Shown in pieces: positions 31,440 to 43,710 of a stretch of 64,000 bases of DNA (its first letter is position 1; every line of letters begins with the position of its first letter). The notes below the pieces were generated by a model. The model was given only the letters and a program-made list of their open reading frames with translations. It made no database searches and was not told the DNA's origin. Made by a program: the position numbers and the translations under genes. Origin of the DNA: Lepas anatifera (Eukaryota; Arthropoda; Thecostraca; Lepadidae); contig JAOTON010001930.1 of assembly GCA_034440635.1 (NCBI GenBank), positions 369,501 to 433,500 of the forward strand, written 5' to 3'.

Positions 31440-34400
31440 CCTCCCTCCCTCCCTCCCTCTCTCTCTCTCTCTCTCTCATCCCACTACACTTCCCTTCATC
31501 TCCCGGACTCTGCATGCAGCCACCTTCCCACCACTCCTTATCTCACCCATTCCAGGCTCAATCAACCATCCACTTTAGCAGTTTTTAACAATACAATGCC
31601 ATATTGAATACTGCCAGTTAATGTATACGTAACTTTATTTCCTTTTTAAGCCAAAACTTTTTCTAAACATTATAGTTAATGTCAGAATATTTGAACTAGT
31701 TGCCATGCACAATGAAGCCATCTGGATAGAGCTGAGGATCAGGATACAGAGATCACATTTTTCTGTCACTTTGGGGATACAGGTGGAGCTGTAACATGGG
31801 AGCATTTAATCTTAATTGTCTATATTTCTGACATACCATTGACATTTCCTTTCACTGCCTTCACCAGAGTAAAATTTTGTTAAATGAATATTTTGTAATA
31901 TAAAATTGTTCAAAGTCTAATATTTTGCCTACAATTTTGTTTCATTTAATTTTGTTTAATAACAAAGAAAGCTTTACCATTTGCAGTCTACTCTCCTCTA
32001 ACTCTGCTTTAAAAGGAAATTCTTTACATCACTTCACCAAGTCCTGCAAATATTGTTGGATGCAGATTGGGGTAAATTGCATTAAAATCCAGTCTCCATT
32101 GCCAAATGCTCTAGCCGCACAGTAATTGCATCCAGATAGTGTGGTCACAATAAAAATTCAGCAGCTTGAAGTGAATTGGTTCAAATACAGCTGGACCTAC
32201 AGCATAGTGATAAAGCAGCACCACATCGTGGACCCAGGTTCCAGTTTCCATGCACAGTGAGGCCAGTGTGCACTGTGCATGGTATGGAATTTTTGACGAT
32301 ATCTCGTCGATGTGAGTGCCCTTGGAGACAGGAGTGAGCGGTGCTAATTTTATCAACCTGGTGCGAATTTGTGAGACTGGTGCGGGGAAGGTGACACTTA
32401 AACAAAAAAATGGCTGAATGGTTATTAAGACACATGAGGGGGCATTATTAAGTCCTTAACTAACTAACTAATAATAGAGGTAGCATTGCATCGTGTGGGT
32501 AGCAATTGGTGCATTTTTCTCCATGGTATGTGGCAGATTGGTGTGAATTTTTGGAGGCTGGTGGTGCGAGAATTTTAGATGGCTGGTGCGACTCATCTGG
32601 GCTACTGCCATACTTTGCAGACTGGTAGTGAGGCAATCCTGATAGTCAAGAATCAGGATACATCAATTTCCCTGGCAGTGGCTTGGTTACAGATAAGGCT
32701 GTAACAGTCTTCAATCTCAGTTTTTGTCTTCAGTTCTATCACACCACTGACACCTTTCACTCCCTTCCCTCAACTTTATAATTTTGTTGATAGAATAAGA
32801 TTGTGAATAGTTTGTTTTCGGCTTAATACAATTTTTAATGTTAAATAACAAAGAAAGTTTTACCCACTGCAGTATCATTTCCTCTGCGCTGAAAGGAAAT
32901 TCAATATCAACACTGTGCCAACTCCTACCCGGGGTTGTTGAATGCGGATTGAGGTAAACAGAATTAAAACCCAGTTTCCATTGCCAAAAACTATGCGCAA
33001 AATAATTGTATCCAGCTAGAGTACTTGCAAACAAAATCGCGCAACTTGAAGTAAATTGGTACAAATACAGCTGCATCTACAGCATTGTGATCGAGCAACA
33101 CCCTATCATGCTTCACAGCTCACCAAAGACCCAGGCCCTGATCGGCATCTTAGAATATTCTTAGGCCTAGACGCGTCATAATCGACGTCATGAACAGTGA
33201 CGTCATCGGTGTAATGCCAGTCTCAGCGCCAGGTGGCAGGTAAGTCGGTTTGTTGGTTCATATTCTTAGCACTATAGGGCAACTCGTACGCCCTTGTAGT
33301 GTTTGCGCGTTCTTCAACGTTGTGGCGACAGATTGCGCAGCGTATTTCGCAGGAATACTTGCTGTATATTTTGTGCTGTAAAATATTAAATATTAATGGA
33401 GATGTAGGGCAATATTGTGGCAGTTCACTAGTTTTTGAATCATTTAAATGATATATGCAATACCTAACCATCATTGCAGTTTCAGAGAGCAGAAACATTT
33501 AATACCCCGTGAAACCACTATATGAATACTAATATTATAGTATGATTTCTTAGACGGTGAGTAAAAGGTACATACATCGTTATCCACGATGGAAAACCAC
33601 CCGCACCAGATTGCCGCTCCGCAAAACGCAACTTGCTCTAATCATCCCATATGCGCCATATATGCCGGTATTACAGTCTGCGCGCAGCCACTACTTTCTG
33701 GCTTAGCTGATAAGTAAGACACTCTTAGTGCTGACGTCACACTTAAGTGACGTCATGTACGAGCTAACGCCAGTCTTACCGCTAGGTGGCTGGCTGCATG
33801 GCGTGAGACGTACTGCACATGCTCAGTCTTAGCTAAGACAGTCTTAGCTAAGAATCTTAGATGCCGATCACTGCCCCACTTTCCATGCAAGATGCACTCC
33901 AGATAGAGCCAAGAATCACTATACAGCAACTATAGTTTTCACGACACTTTGGCTTAGTTTCAGACAAGATTACAGTATTCAATCTCAGTTTTTATCTGCC
34001 GTTGTAGCGCACCACGGACATATTTTTCTCGTTTCACTAAAACATATATTTGTTTAAATAACAATGATTTTGCGTAATGAATACTTTTGTTTCAAGTAAA
34101 ATACACTTTAATATTTATTTTTCATTAAAAGAAAGCTTAGCGCTCTTCTGACTGATCTGCCTTACCTCTGCACTGTAACGAAATTTTACCATCACTCTGC
34201 CATATGCTCATAGACCAGTCTGGATATGGATTGACGAGAAGCGGATTGGAGCCCGGTTTCCAATGCCAAAATCTTGGAACTGTTTTAACAATGTATCTGG
34301 ATACATCATGGAGTCCTGCTGTGCTGTCCATGGAAACTGTGCCAATGTTGGGATCACAACTCTTGAAACCAGTTTTGTAATCTCAAGTTTGATAGCAAGA

Positions 34401-35964
34401 AAAATCACTCCGCATTGTACTGGCTTGCCGAACTGTGAATATTGTCAGAACTATATAATATTGAGAAAATCTAGTTCCAGCCTCATTTAAGAATCATGAA
34501 CTTATGAATTTGGTGAAAACCCTCACATTTTGTACGAATTTAAGGTGCAAAGTGGTTGTTAGCCCTTTCCCCACAATGTAGGTCAAGGTTATAATCATTT
34601 ATAAACACTTATATTACATTACATATCCCATCCTTGCTTTAAAAAGCCAGACGTTCTTGTTTAAAATAAATAATAGCTCACAGCCCAAGCTCCAGAACGT
34701 TCCTACTAGAGCGATGAAACAACCTCCGGCCTACAGCCCCACACATATAAATATCGTTGGTGCTGCGCACGAATCGACCTATCCACCGCACCACAAAACT
34801 GACCTCAAATATTTCAAATAAGAAGGATCACATCAAAACAGAATCAGAGCCAATGCATCCGTAAAAAAAACAGATATTCTAAAGGCACTGCAAAACGAAC
34901 TATAATGGAATAAAGACGATTGCTCACCGCCAAACACCCATATTAACGAGGCAAGACCGCAAAATACATCACAAGGCCAATGGTAATGCAAATAAAGATA
35001 TAAAGACAAAACAGCTGTTTTATCCCTTTTTCCTTTCTTGCTCATGCTGAGATAGACATGTACAGACGTAAAATATTTTCCAATTTATTGAACCTTCATC
35101 TTAATTGCAACATTATCAACCGAAAAACCAGCTTCAGTTTCCCTCACAGCTTTCTGAGAAAGTCACCACTATCTCCTTGCCGTTCTCTCTAGCAGGGCAT
35201 TGAGCCAGACCAACAGAAGTCTCAGGTGCATGCCCTTGGTCTCGGGTTGCCACCGCCAAGACGGCCAAGACGGATGGGAAGCTCGCCGAGGGCGGTGATG
35301 GGGTTTTTTAGCGTCCCGACCGATCTTGGCTTAGGACGGTGACTGGGTAGGATGTATATGGGTCTGAACTGAAATTCGAAATGAAATCTATTCTCATCAA
35401 AGCTATGAATGGTCTTTCTAATCTTCAGTGATGTCTATTGGCCATCTGCATGGAAACATTTCACAAATCGTCTTGGAATGGGTTTTCATTGGCACTTATC
35501 CTTTTTTCATCTAGCCCTGTGAGATTCTTCAGCTTCAGTAAGAAAATAATATTTGTTTACGATTCTTGGCCCTGTTGCCCGCACCCCAATCACTCGTTTA
35601 GATCCGCCACGGCATAAAGCCTTCTGCCTTGATTTCAATATTATTCTGCAGCGGTGGGCCAAAAGGGGATTTTTTCAACAACCGTTGCTGTTCCACAGGT
35701 CTGCATAAATATCTTATCGGATGGTAAAATAAGTATGCTGTCAGTAACCGGGCTCTCTCTGTGCACAGCTACGATTTCGTTGACGCCGAAGGTAACACCT
35801 ACACCTACATTGATGATGCGGGTGGCTCCCCAGCTAACGACGGCAACTCTGGCAGCAACGAGTACACCGACCCCGAGGGTAACGTCCATTCCATCACCTA
35901 CATCGCCGATGAGAAAGGCTACCAGCCTGACATCGACGACATCCCGGTCTACAATGGACGTTAG
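30582..35964 (+). CDS. Secreted cuticle protein with RR-1-like chitin-binding motif (3 exons)
   Basis: Structural protein of the chitinous exoskeleton, about 105 residues. Exon 1 (30582-30590) encodes only MKL and ends at GTAAGT. Exon 2 (30923-31035) completes the signal peptide (MKLVIVLLFAAVALA, cleavage before RPQ) and an acidic/basic linker (SEKDAEIITQKYERR), ending in phase at GTGAGT. Exon 3 (35769-35964) follows a CACAG acceptor and encodes SYDFVDAEGNTYTYIDDAG-type sequence, an Asn/Ser/Gly-rich turn region, then YIADEKGYQPDIDDIP, the core of the Rebers-Riddiford consensus, ending NGR-stop at 35962. All junctions are GT-AG and in phase; no disabling change is seen. A tiny first exon that splits the signal peptide is typical for arthropod cuticle genes. 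Intron 2 is 4.7 kb and transposon-filled. Confidence 0.9.
31405..31477. repeat. (TC)n/(CCCT)n microsatellite
   Basis: Pure to near-pure pyrimidine tract in intron 2 of the cuticle gene. Confidence 0.95.
32285..32620. repeat. Uninterrupted copy of the 5450-7040 dispersed repeat
   Basis: Collinear with 5480-5674 plus 6869-7040. It keeps CCTTAACTAACTAACTAATAAT where the other copy carries the piggyBac-like MITE. Confidence 0.8.
33139..33870. mobile_element. MITE with TGATCGGCATCT termini
   Basis: Left end TGATCGGCATCTTAGAAT; the right end, inverted, is TGATCGGCATCTAAGATTC. About 730 bp. Inside are paired TGACGTCA/ACGTCAT words and CTTAGCTAAGAC palindromic repeats near the right end. No protein. 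It sits between two of the repeated intron blocks. Confidence 0.7.
34331..35768. other. Remainder of cuticle gene intron 2
   Basis: No exon or transposon end recognised. It ends with a pyrimidine tract (GGGCTCTCTCTGTGCACAG) that forms the exon 3 acceptor. Confidence 0.4.
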
Positions 35965-36395
35965 GATGCCTAAGAAGTGAACTCTACGAATTTACTGTGA
36001 AGCGCCCATCCAGTGCAGTGTCAACTTGCAACATCTGAATTGGGCTCTACAGGCAGTCGCCTGTGCACACCATGAGCACAGTTTCTGCTATTCATGTTTG
36101 AAACTCACTGTTGCAGATATCAGTCTGCAGTCACACTCTGTGGCCCTTGTACAATAGGCCAGGCCGGTGGAAACGGATCTTGGGAAAAAGGCTTAATTGC
36201 TTGTCTCGGTGAAGTTTGGAAAGCATTTGCAAACTTCTACCGTGTTAAAATGATGCTGAGTGGTGGATTTAAGCCCATTTGTTTTCGCGCTGTTTTCTAT
36301 TTTTCTCTAAAGAGGTGATTTGTAACATTAGGAATCTGCTGGGTCTTCTGGGATGGTTATCTTTAAATTGCTCTGGTGTTTTTACATGGGGTAAG

Positions 36396-36401
36396 AATAA
36401 A
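36396..36401 (+). terminator. Poly(A) signal candidate of the cuticle gene
   Basis: AATAAA in AGAATAAAAACTC, about 430 bases after the stop codon; no earlier canonical signal was seen. Confidence 0.55.
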
Positions 36402-36599
36402 AACTCATTGAGCAGTACCTATCAGCGTTTTGATGTTGCTTTTACTACGGAGGGTTTGGCGTTAGTCACCAGTAACAGGTGGTGATTTGCCAACCTACTA
36501 TCTACTGAAATGGATCTGTCTCGATCGTTGATTTATACCGATGTCGGCGCCCTCCCCATACGGCCTCTCTCTCTCTCTCTATATCTATTTTTTGAAAGC

Positions 36600-37035
36600 A
36601 GACAATAAGCTCCTTCCTCGTCGGTAATACGTTTGTAGGAAGATCAGCAGCCTGGCCAACGACGAAAGCGCCCGTGTCTTGATGGCTTAACACGCGCATT
36701 GAGGGGGTGGGTGGGTACCCGCTCTCTCTTGTTTTTTTGGGGATATCATAAAATGGCGGCGCGTAGTGCCAACATACTTGGCATTCCTTTTTCTTTATAA
36801 GTTGTGTCCAAATTTTAAGGTAAGATCATCTCAGATCAGGTCACCAGTACAGATCAAGTGACCTGACATAAAAAAATTAAGAAAGCATAAGTCGGAACAG
36901 GGTGAACTTACCCCATTTTAACCCCATATTACATAATGGCCCTGAGTTCTCTAAAATAGTTCTTATATTTTTATATTGATGACCTAAGGTCTGGTAAGAG
37001 CCATGACCTCTCCATTGGGAATAGATGGGAAAATG
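36600..37035 (+). repeat. Left arm of a large inverted duplication
   Basis: Matches the reverse complement of about 40985-41425. The arms include about 90 bases of non-MITE flank (open-frame phrase SHQDTGAFVVGQAADLPTN on minus here, plus at 41320) as well as the first part of a piggyBac-like MITE (TTAA at 36687). Confidence 0.85.
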
Positions 37036-37075
37036 GTTTTAACTGGATTTACGTAAATGTTTTTTTACGAAAATG
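36687..37075 (+). mobile_element. piggyBac-like MITE, truncated copy 5
   Basis: Begins TTAA + CACGCGCATTGAGGGGGT, collinear with copy 3, and breaks off at about 37075 where the (GA)n hairpin region begins. Confidence 0.8.
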
Positions 37076-37089
37076 GTTTTAACCGGTTA

Positions 37090-37541
<452 letters not shown>

Positions 37542-38948
37542 AGACAAAGAGGTCACACATCAGTACGGATGGCTGTGTGCCAGAGGGTTGATGTGGTCCA
37601 CGGTCCTCTGTACCTATAGCTTGCCTATTCCATATGTTTAACACGCGCATGACGGGGGTCTGAGCCACCATCGCCTTGACGTGGGGGCCGTTACTCGCTC
37701 TCCCCTAAGATCTCGAGAACCACGCTAGGTAGCAAAAAAGGCAAATGGCATTGGTTAGCCCATCCACTTCTCCATCGAAAATATTTGCACCATTTTTCAG
37801 GCCATATGTGACCTTAACCCTTTCGTTCCTAGTGGTCGAGATCTCGACCACCAAAAAGACTTCAGGGCTAAGCTCGCCACATATTTCCAAATTCGGCAGA
37901 GTTCTCCAAACTCCCTTGTCAGACGAAAGATGGACCAGGCTATCATCACAGCTGCAAAATTTTGTTCTGTCATGTTTAGGGGGAGTGGGGGGCATATCAA
38001 ATCTGGACATAGCTAACGACAGCATTTGTGGGAAATGACTACATTTGTTTCTCTCCGGCTATCAGACAAAAGTCATAACTATTGATTCATTTTTACTTGA
38101 TGTGGTAGCCAGAGAGTCAGACAGAACAACAGTATTCATTGTTTTGCTAGGGCTTCAATTTATCGTGACTTAGAAACGAAACAATTTTGGTGGTCGAGTA
38201 TTCGACCACTAGGAGGATATCCGTCAACTAGGTTCAGTCATAATTTGGTTTGGACATTCGGCAAATCTAGAGCCAAATGTGAGCAGGTATTGCAAAAACA
38301 GCCCAGTTTTGAAAATTTTGACATAGGCAAACGTAGGGGGGCGAAAGGGCCAGGCAGTGGGGATACAGGGGGGCTAAGGGGCTAAACCCCCCTTCCCGAA
38401 ATTTAGAGTACCTATGGTAAATACATAGCCGGGGGCCGATGAGAGGCACTGGTAGGAAAGGTTCAAAACCCCAAGCCCCTCCAAAAATGAAATCCTGGAA
38501 CCGCCACTGGAGGCAGGTGATCCCTCTCTCCCTTCGTCGAAGTTCCGCCCACCTGAAACGTCATCGGCGCACTTATGAAAATTCGCTTTCCACCCCAACC
38601 CTCTTCCTAGGACGGGAGTACATGCTCCTCTGCGATAATATTTGGGCCGTGATGACCCCTCCCTTCCTAGGTTCAGGGGCGTCGCCACGGATATGTCCCG
38701 AGGGGAGCGGACTACGATTTTGCTATGATCGGGGGAGAGGGAAGGGGTGGGAAGCGAACCCAAAACTCAAAGATCGGAGGGCATTAGAGAGGCTGCAAAC
38801 CAAGACTTTGCGCAAGCATCTTAGGGGAAAATCTTACAAAGGGCAAATAATGTAAAAATATGGCTCGAGGCCCACAACTTGGGGGATGTCCCTTCCTGGC
38901 TTCCAATCTGAGGAGAGCCGTCCCCTCCCCCGGCAATCATCAAGTCTG

Positions 38949-39619
38949 CGATGTGGAAGAACCGCTTTGAGTCGTAAATGCAATTCCTGCACTTCCAGGA
39001 CAACACAAAGCTGGACATGAGTGACCGCTACTCCAAGCTATGTCCTCGGGCTGATCGCATCCATAAGAAATTGCTGGAACACTTCGTCCAACAACATCTC
39101 CCTACCTGTAAGATTCGGGTACGAAGATTTCTGCTTGAGCCAGGCAATGGATACATTGTGGCGTTTGATCTCTACCAGGGATGCAAAGGAATATATGATG
39201 TAGATCTCGTCACCGAGTTCGGGAAGAATGCTACCACAGTGCTTGTGTCGCTCAACAGGCTGCCGGAGGGGAAGAAACTAATTCCATACCACCTCACCTT
39301 CGACAGCAGCTTCACTCTGCTTGATCTGCTGTGCAAACTGAAGATACGAGGATTCGAAATCAAGGGGACGATACGGTGGGACCGGTTTCCGAAGGGATGC
39401 AAGCTCACCTTAGTGGAAACTATAAGGGAGGCAGAACGTGGCTCATTCACCGCAGCTTTGACTACATCTAGAAACAGTTGTGCTGTGGAAATGGTAAGCT
39501 GGAAGGACAACAACGTATCGACCATATCATCTGCTCTACTGCTTTCGGTTAAGGTTCGGTCGCCTCTGTTGACCGATACTCAAAGCAGGACCAAGGGTGA
39601 ACCCAACTGCAAAGGCTAA
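38949..39619 (+). pseudogene. piggyBac transposase (DDE_Tnp_1_7) fragment
   Basis: Cut-and-paste transposase that excises at TTAA. Reading + from about 38949: MWKNRFES, a stop, then FLHFQDNTKLDMSDRYSKL, the conserved start of the catalytic domain. Later come LEPGNGYIVAFDLYQGCKG, VSLNRLPEGKKLIPYHLTFD and FTLLDLLCKLKIRGFEIKGT, which is the region with the second catalytic Asp. The expected DNFFTS appears as FDSSFT, and the DESM/GR region with the first Asp is missing between SKLCPRAD and VRRFLLEP. The frame is open to TAA after NCKG (39619). The following 39623-39859 continues with weak similarity only. Inactive because of the deletion and the lost motif. Confidence 0.8.
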
Positions 39620-39923
39620 ATTATGTTAAAAAATACGAGACAATGGGAGGCACAGATCAGCAGGATCAGCATGTCAACAGCTACCGCGCTTCAGCCAGAG
39701 GAAAGAAGTGGTGTTTTCCGACATGGGGGGGAGTTGGAGGTCAGGACCCCTTCCTCAACAGGCTGGTACATTTACATTTACAGCAGTCATGATGAGTTAG
39801 GTACTGTTTGGTTTGCGAAGCTTCCTATTCCTTCTATGTGTGCTCGTGACTTAGGCTGAAAAACCATATATTATGGATACCTCAATTACGTCTCCTCTAC
39901 TCTACTCCTCGATTTCGGGTTTC

Positions 39924-40367
39924 TCATAGGTTTTGTACCCTACCCCTTCCCCCATAGGTTTGTATTGTTGTGCCAGCGTTAACCCATCCAGGAACCCCCT
40001 GGGTCGAGAAGAGATCTCCAGTCTTGGTTTCCGATCTTTGTGGTGGTAGTTCCCAATGAACTTCTACCTCGGTCAGCTTGCAGAGGCACCCAAGGTTGTA
40101 GGTAGACCTGCCACGAGCAAGCCTGGGGGACACAGAGTGCGCTTTTTGCACCCATTGGAATACAGATATGGCTCTGTAATCCCGATTTTGTGAGTTTAGT
40201 CCATAGTGGATGGAAGCTGCTGTGATATTTATTTCCAAAGTTGAAAATTTGACCCGTTCCAACGCATACTGGTCCTGCCCTCTTTTAAATTGAGTAGCTG
40301 ACAGGTGCAAATCAAGTTTGGTCAGTCCTGTCGTCAGCACGTCCGCACATTTTATGATGCTTGCCAT
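39924..40367 (-). other. Open frame of unknown nature inside the piggyBac element
   Basis: 147 codons open on the minus strand (begins MASIIKCADVLTTGLTKLDL) with no recognised domain and no similarity to transposases that I can see. It may be chance or the antisense of decayed transposase 3' sequence. Listed because it is the longest unexplained frame in the element. Confidence 0.2.
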
Positions 40368-40984
40368 TCATTTAAGGCTCAATTATGAACTAAACCGTAT
40401 CTGTATGCTTGTGGAATTATTTCAGTACCGTTAGAGAAGACCAGCACATGCAATCAATGGCAAGTGGGCATACAAACCTAACTGACGGATATCCTCCTAG
40501 TGGTCGAGATCTCGACAACCTCAAAATTCCAAATTTTGGGAGGGAAGGGGGTCGGAGGTAAAAATGGGAGATGGCACTGTTAATGACTGACCCAAGCAAA
40601 TATTTCTGTAAAAGGAATTCGAAATCCTAGCAAAAAAATTAATTCAGGAACGAAAGGGTTAAGGTCACTACAGGCCAAAAAATGTTGGCATAGGGAAACA
40701 TGGAAATGAAGGTTTTTGATCATTACATCTGAGCAAGTAGAGATAGGGCAAAACACTTTTAACTGCATAAATCCTCGCAGCAAGCCAAATAAAATGATAC
40801 GTAATATGACCTTGCCAGGTCAAATCCAGTATTTGACCTGTCCTGAGGTCAGATTAAGGTTCAATTGGGCTAAAATCATACCATTAGAACTGCAATGACA
40901 AGGCAAATCTAACGCAGTTAAAATAAACGCTCTATCTCTATCAACTACTAAGTTATTCAGTTAAAACCATTTTCCCATGTATTC

Positions 40985-41425
40985 CCAATGGAGAGGTCAT
41001 GGCTCTTACCTGACCTTAGGTCATCAATATAAAAATGTAAGAACTATTTTAGAGAACTCGGTGGGGCCATTATGTAATATAGGGTTTAAATCGGGTAAGT
41101 TCACCCTGTTCCGACTTATGCTTTCTTAAACTTTTTAATGTCAGGTCACTTGATCTGTACTGGTGACCTGATCTGAGATGACATTACCCTAAAATTTGGA
41201 CACAACTTATAAAGAAAAAAGGAATGCCAAGTACGTTGGCACTACGCGCCGCCATTTTATGATATCCCCAAAAAACAAGGGAGAGCGGGTACCCACCCAC
41301 CCCCTCAATGCGCATGTTAAGCCATCAAGACACGGGCGCTTTCGTCGTTGGCCAGGCTGGTGATCTTCCTACAAACGTATTACCGGCGAGGAAGGAGCTG
41401 TCTGTCTGCTTTAAAAAAATACAAT
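40985..41425 (-). repeat. Right arm of the large inverted duplication
   Basis: Inverse of about 36600-37035. The non-MITE part (41320-41425) reads SHQDTGAFVVGQAGDLPTNV and on to RKELSVCFKK on the plus strand; the frame extends to 41535 (codons to HLNV). It may be a captured or retroposed gene piece of unknown origin. Confidence 0.8.
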
Positions 41426-41429
41426 GCGA

Positions 41430-42221
41430 GATAGACCCTTTGACCAAGCGCCTGAACTCTGTGGCAAAGGTTAAAAAAACTGACATGCGATCGAGTTTCA
41501 AGCACTTCGCGTCAGGAAAACATTTAAACGTTTAGTGAAGTTCACATCAAACAACTCGGAGACATATGTCCTAGACGCTTAAAAAAAATATTAAAACTCG
41601 ACAGCACCAGAAGAATGATACCCTAAAGAAGAGGGAGCAGATATGGTTCCCAAAACGAATCAACGTTTCAGTTTGTAAATGTTCTGCTCCTTTGAACTAC
41701 CCTAATGGCGGAGCCGCTAATGTGACGGAGAAGTTACCTTCCTTCAAGACAACAAAACTATGCGAAAAATTGTAATGGACTCAATCCATCACGAAGGAAG
41801 TTGTTCCAGGCGCATCAATCACGAGAGCTGGGAGCTAGGAAAGGATACAGTGGACGAAAAGAGGGTCTCCAGAAGGAACAGGTTGTTAACTATCTCAAAC
41901 TAACGTACAAATATGGAATGTTATTTTAGGTCAACAACTGTTCCACCAAGGTGATGAGCTTTCGTTAAATTTGGCACCCCAAAATCGTTTAGGAAATCCA
42001 CGCCCTAGGGAATGTGTGACTATAGAACAATGTTTACGATGACATTTTAGCGTAATTGTGGTTGGAAAGAGTTTAACCATGCACCACTGTTTGACTGGTA
42101 TGTAAGATTTTTTCCTTATGAGACTTTTCACCCCAAAGCAAAACCAGGAAACATCATGGCAAGTAGACTCCAAAACCCACCTAGATTGCGCTGATCGTCT
42201 ATGATAAACGCACATTTTGAT
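41430..42221. other. Unassigned sequence
   Basis: No gene, RNA or repeat end recognised. Confidence 0.3.
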
Positions 42222-42300
42222 TTAACCCCTTGGATCTAACAAATTCAAGACCAGTGGTCAAAAACGGCGCCCACTGCTTTCAACAAGAATGCAAAAATAT
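42222..42300. repeat. Repeat end shared with 60683-60755
   Basis: TTAACCCCTTGGATCTAACA followed by CAAAAACGGCGCCCACTGCT is nearly repeated at 60683-60755. It starts with TTAA here, so a piggyBac-type end is possible. Confidence 0.5.
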
Positions 42301-43710
42301 TAGTGGCAGCCCGCGCCGCGCTTGCTCTGAAGGCCGCTGACACCGAAAACGTACCAGGGCGACCACCGGGGACCAGGCGACCACGCAAGTCGCTGGTGTC
42401 GGTCGACTTGGTCGCCCATTGGTCGCCTATTGAAAAAAAAATCACAGACTTGGTACCGACTCGTTACAGATTCTAGTACTTTCTAGTTTAAACTTAAAAA
42501 TAGTACTTAAATATGGTACAGGAAGATGGCATCATCTAAAGTACCAGGTGATTTCAGTAGTTTTTCATAAAATGAGAACCAACAATTATAATGAGACTTA
42601 GTGCTGCCACCTACACGGAGACGCTAACACTACGTTCTGAGCTCTGCCGACAGGTCTGGTTGTTTGGCGTCCGACGCCCGGCTGCCTATTGCGACTGCTG
42701 TTGGCGGCTGCTGAAGTTCCTGTGACCACCTGCTCCGAGCGCTGTTGCTGGTTCCAGCCCTGCCTATCGCTGTTTCCACAGCTGACCTGTAAATATTATC
42801 TCTATCGGACTAGGTGGTGTTGGTTTCTAGGATTCCGGCCACCTAGTACCCCTTTTCCTCAGTCCCGCCCCGCATCTTTCTCAACTATCATTTCTCTCTT
42901 CGGCCTGAAACCCGAGCGGTGGTTAGCCTGGGTGACCTCACTTGTTGAACCTCTGGTTCTTGGGTGAGGGGCTTTGACTGGACCTATCGGTCCTTCATTG
43001 CCAAAATCCCTAAACGTACGGCCAGTAGACTGTCTTTCACCCTCGCTAATTAGCAGTGAGGTCCCACATATACCCTCCACGGGCTGCGTCTATGCAAAGG
43101 TGGCACGGCACCTGCCCATAAAACACTACCTTAAGATAACGTAGGTCCCAGTTAGGACCCTTTCGAGGCTAAAAGCCACCTCGGTCCCTGATAGGTCCTG
43201 AAAAGGCCCCCTGCCTCCCCTCCGATTAGTGATAGGTCCTGAAGAGGCCCCCTGCCTCCCCCTCCGCTCAGTAACCTTCTAGTGGCTGTAACAGCCCACT
43301 GTAATTAGGAAATTTCAGCCGATACTCCAGATAGGATAAAATCCCACACCACGCTGTATATAGGTTAACTTCCCATTAGTTAAAGCTCTCTGGCCTAACC
43401 TTCCAATTCACCAGCCTTACACAAGAGCCAGTCAGTTAGCGTCTCCTCAAAATTCTCTACTGCACAAGCACTCACCCTCCCTGCCTCATTCTCTGGCTCC
43501 GCCGTCATTTAAGCTAGCCGGGCCGCGTGGGGAAAACCGCCCGACGCTCTGACGTCACGCACACGCTCTGACGTCACACACACGCTCTGACGCCACAGCC
43601 TCCAGAACTTTCTCACGCTACGCAGAAAGCGCGCGCAGCCATAAAACTGGAAAACTAAACTCGAGAGGTTCTGCACGGTATAACGTAAGTTAATATAGCC
43701 AGCCATTCTC

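Larger units (their letters stand above)
31720..34330. repeat. Three diverged copies of a roughly 400-bp block in intron 2
   Basis: Blocks at about 31720-32110, 32640-33110 and 33880-34330 share ordered landmarks: AATCAGGATACA..., TCAATCTCAGTTTTTRTC (or its diverged form), a (T)AACAAAGAAAGYTTTACC word, GGAAATTC, then GATTGRGGTAAAY ... CCAGTYTCCATTGCCAAA. They are collinear and same-strand but well diverged, i.e. old. The gaps between them are filled by the repeat at 32285-32620 and the MITE at 33139-33870. Confidence 0.65.
37814..40662 (+). mobile_element. piggyBac transposon with transposase remnant, nested
   Basis: TTAA target duplications at 37814-37817 and 40659-40662 with perfect 13-bp terminal repeats CCCTTTCGTTCCT. 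Just inside are the palindrome GTGGTCGAGATCTCGACCAC (37832-37851) and an inverted-pair copy of the related motif with GGATATCC (38189-38228 and 40480-40518). The internal hAT-like fragment at about 38330-38512 ends, inverted, in AGTGGCGGTTCCAGGATTTC. Confidence 0.9.
37638..41320 (-). mobile_element. piggyBac-like MITE copy 6, reverse orientation, hosting a larger piggyBac element
   Basis: TTAA at 37638-37641 and 41317-41320. Its right terminus comes first (CACGCGCATGACGGGGGTCT...), matching the inverse of 25734-25816, and its left terminus is inverted at 41300. A second piggyBac element (37814-40662) sits inside at a TTAA. Confidence 0.85.
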
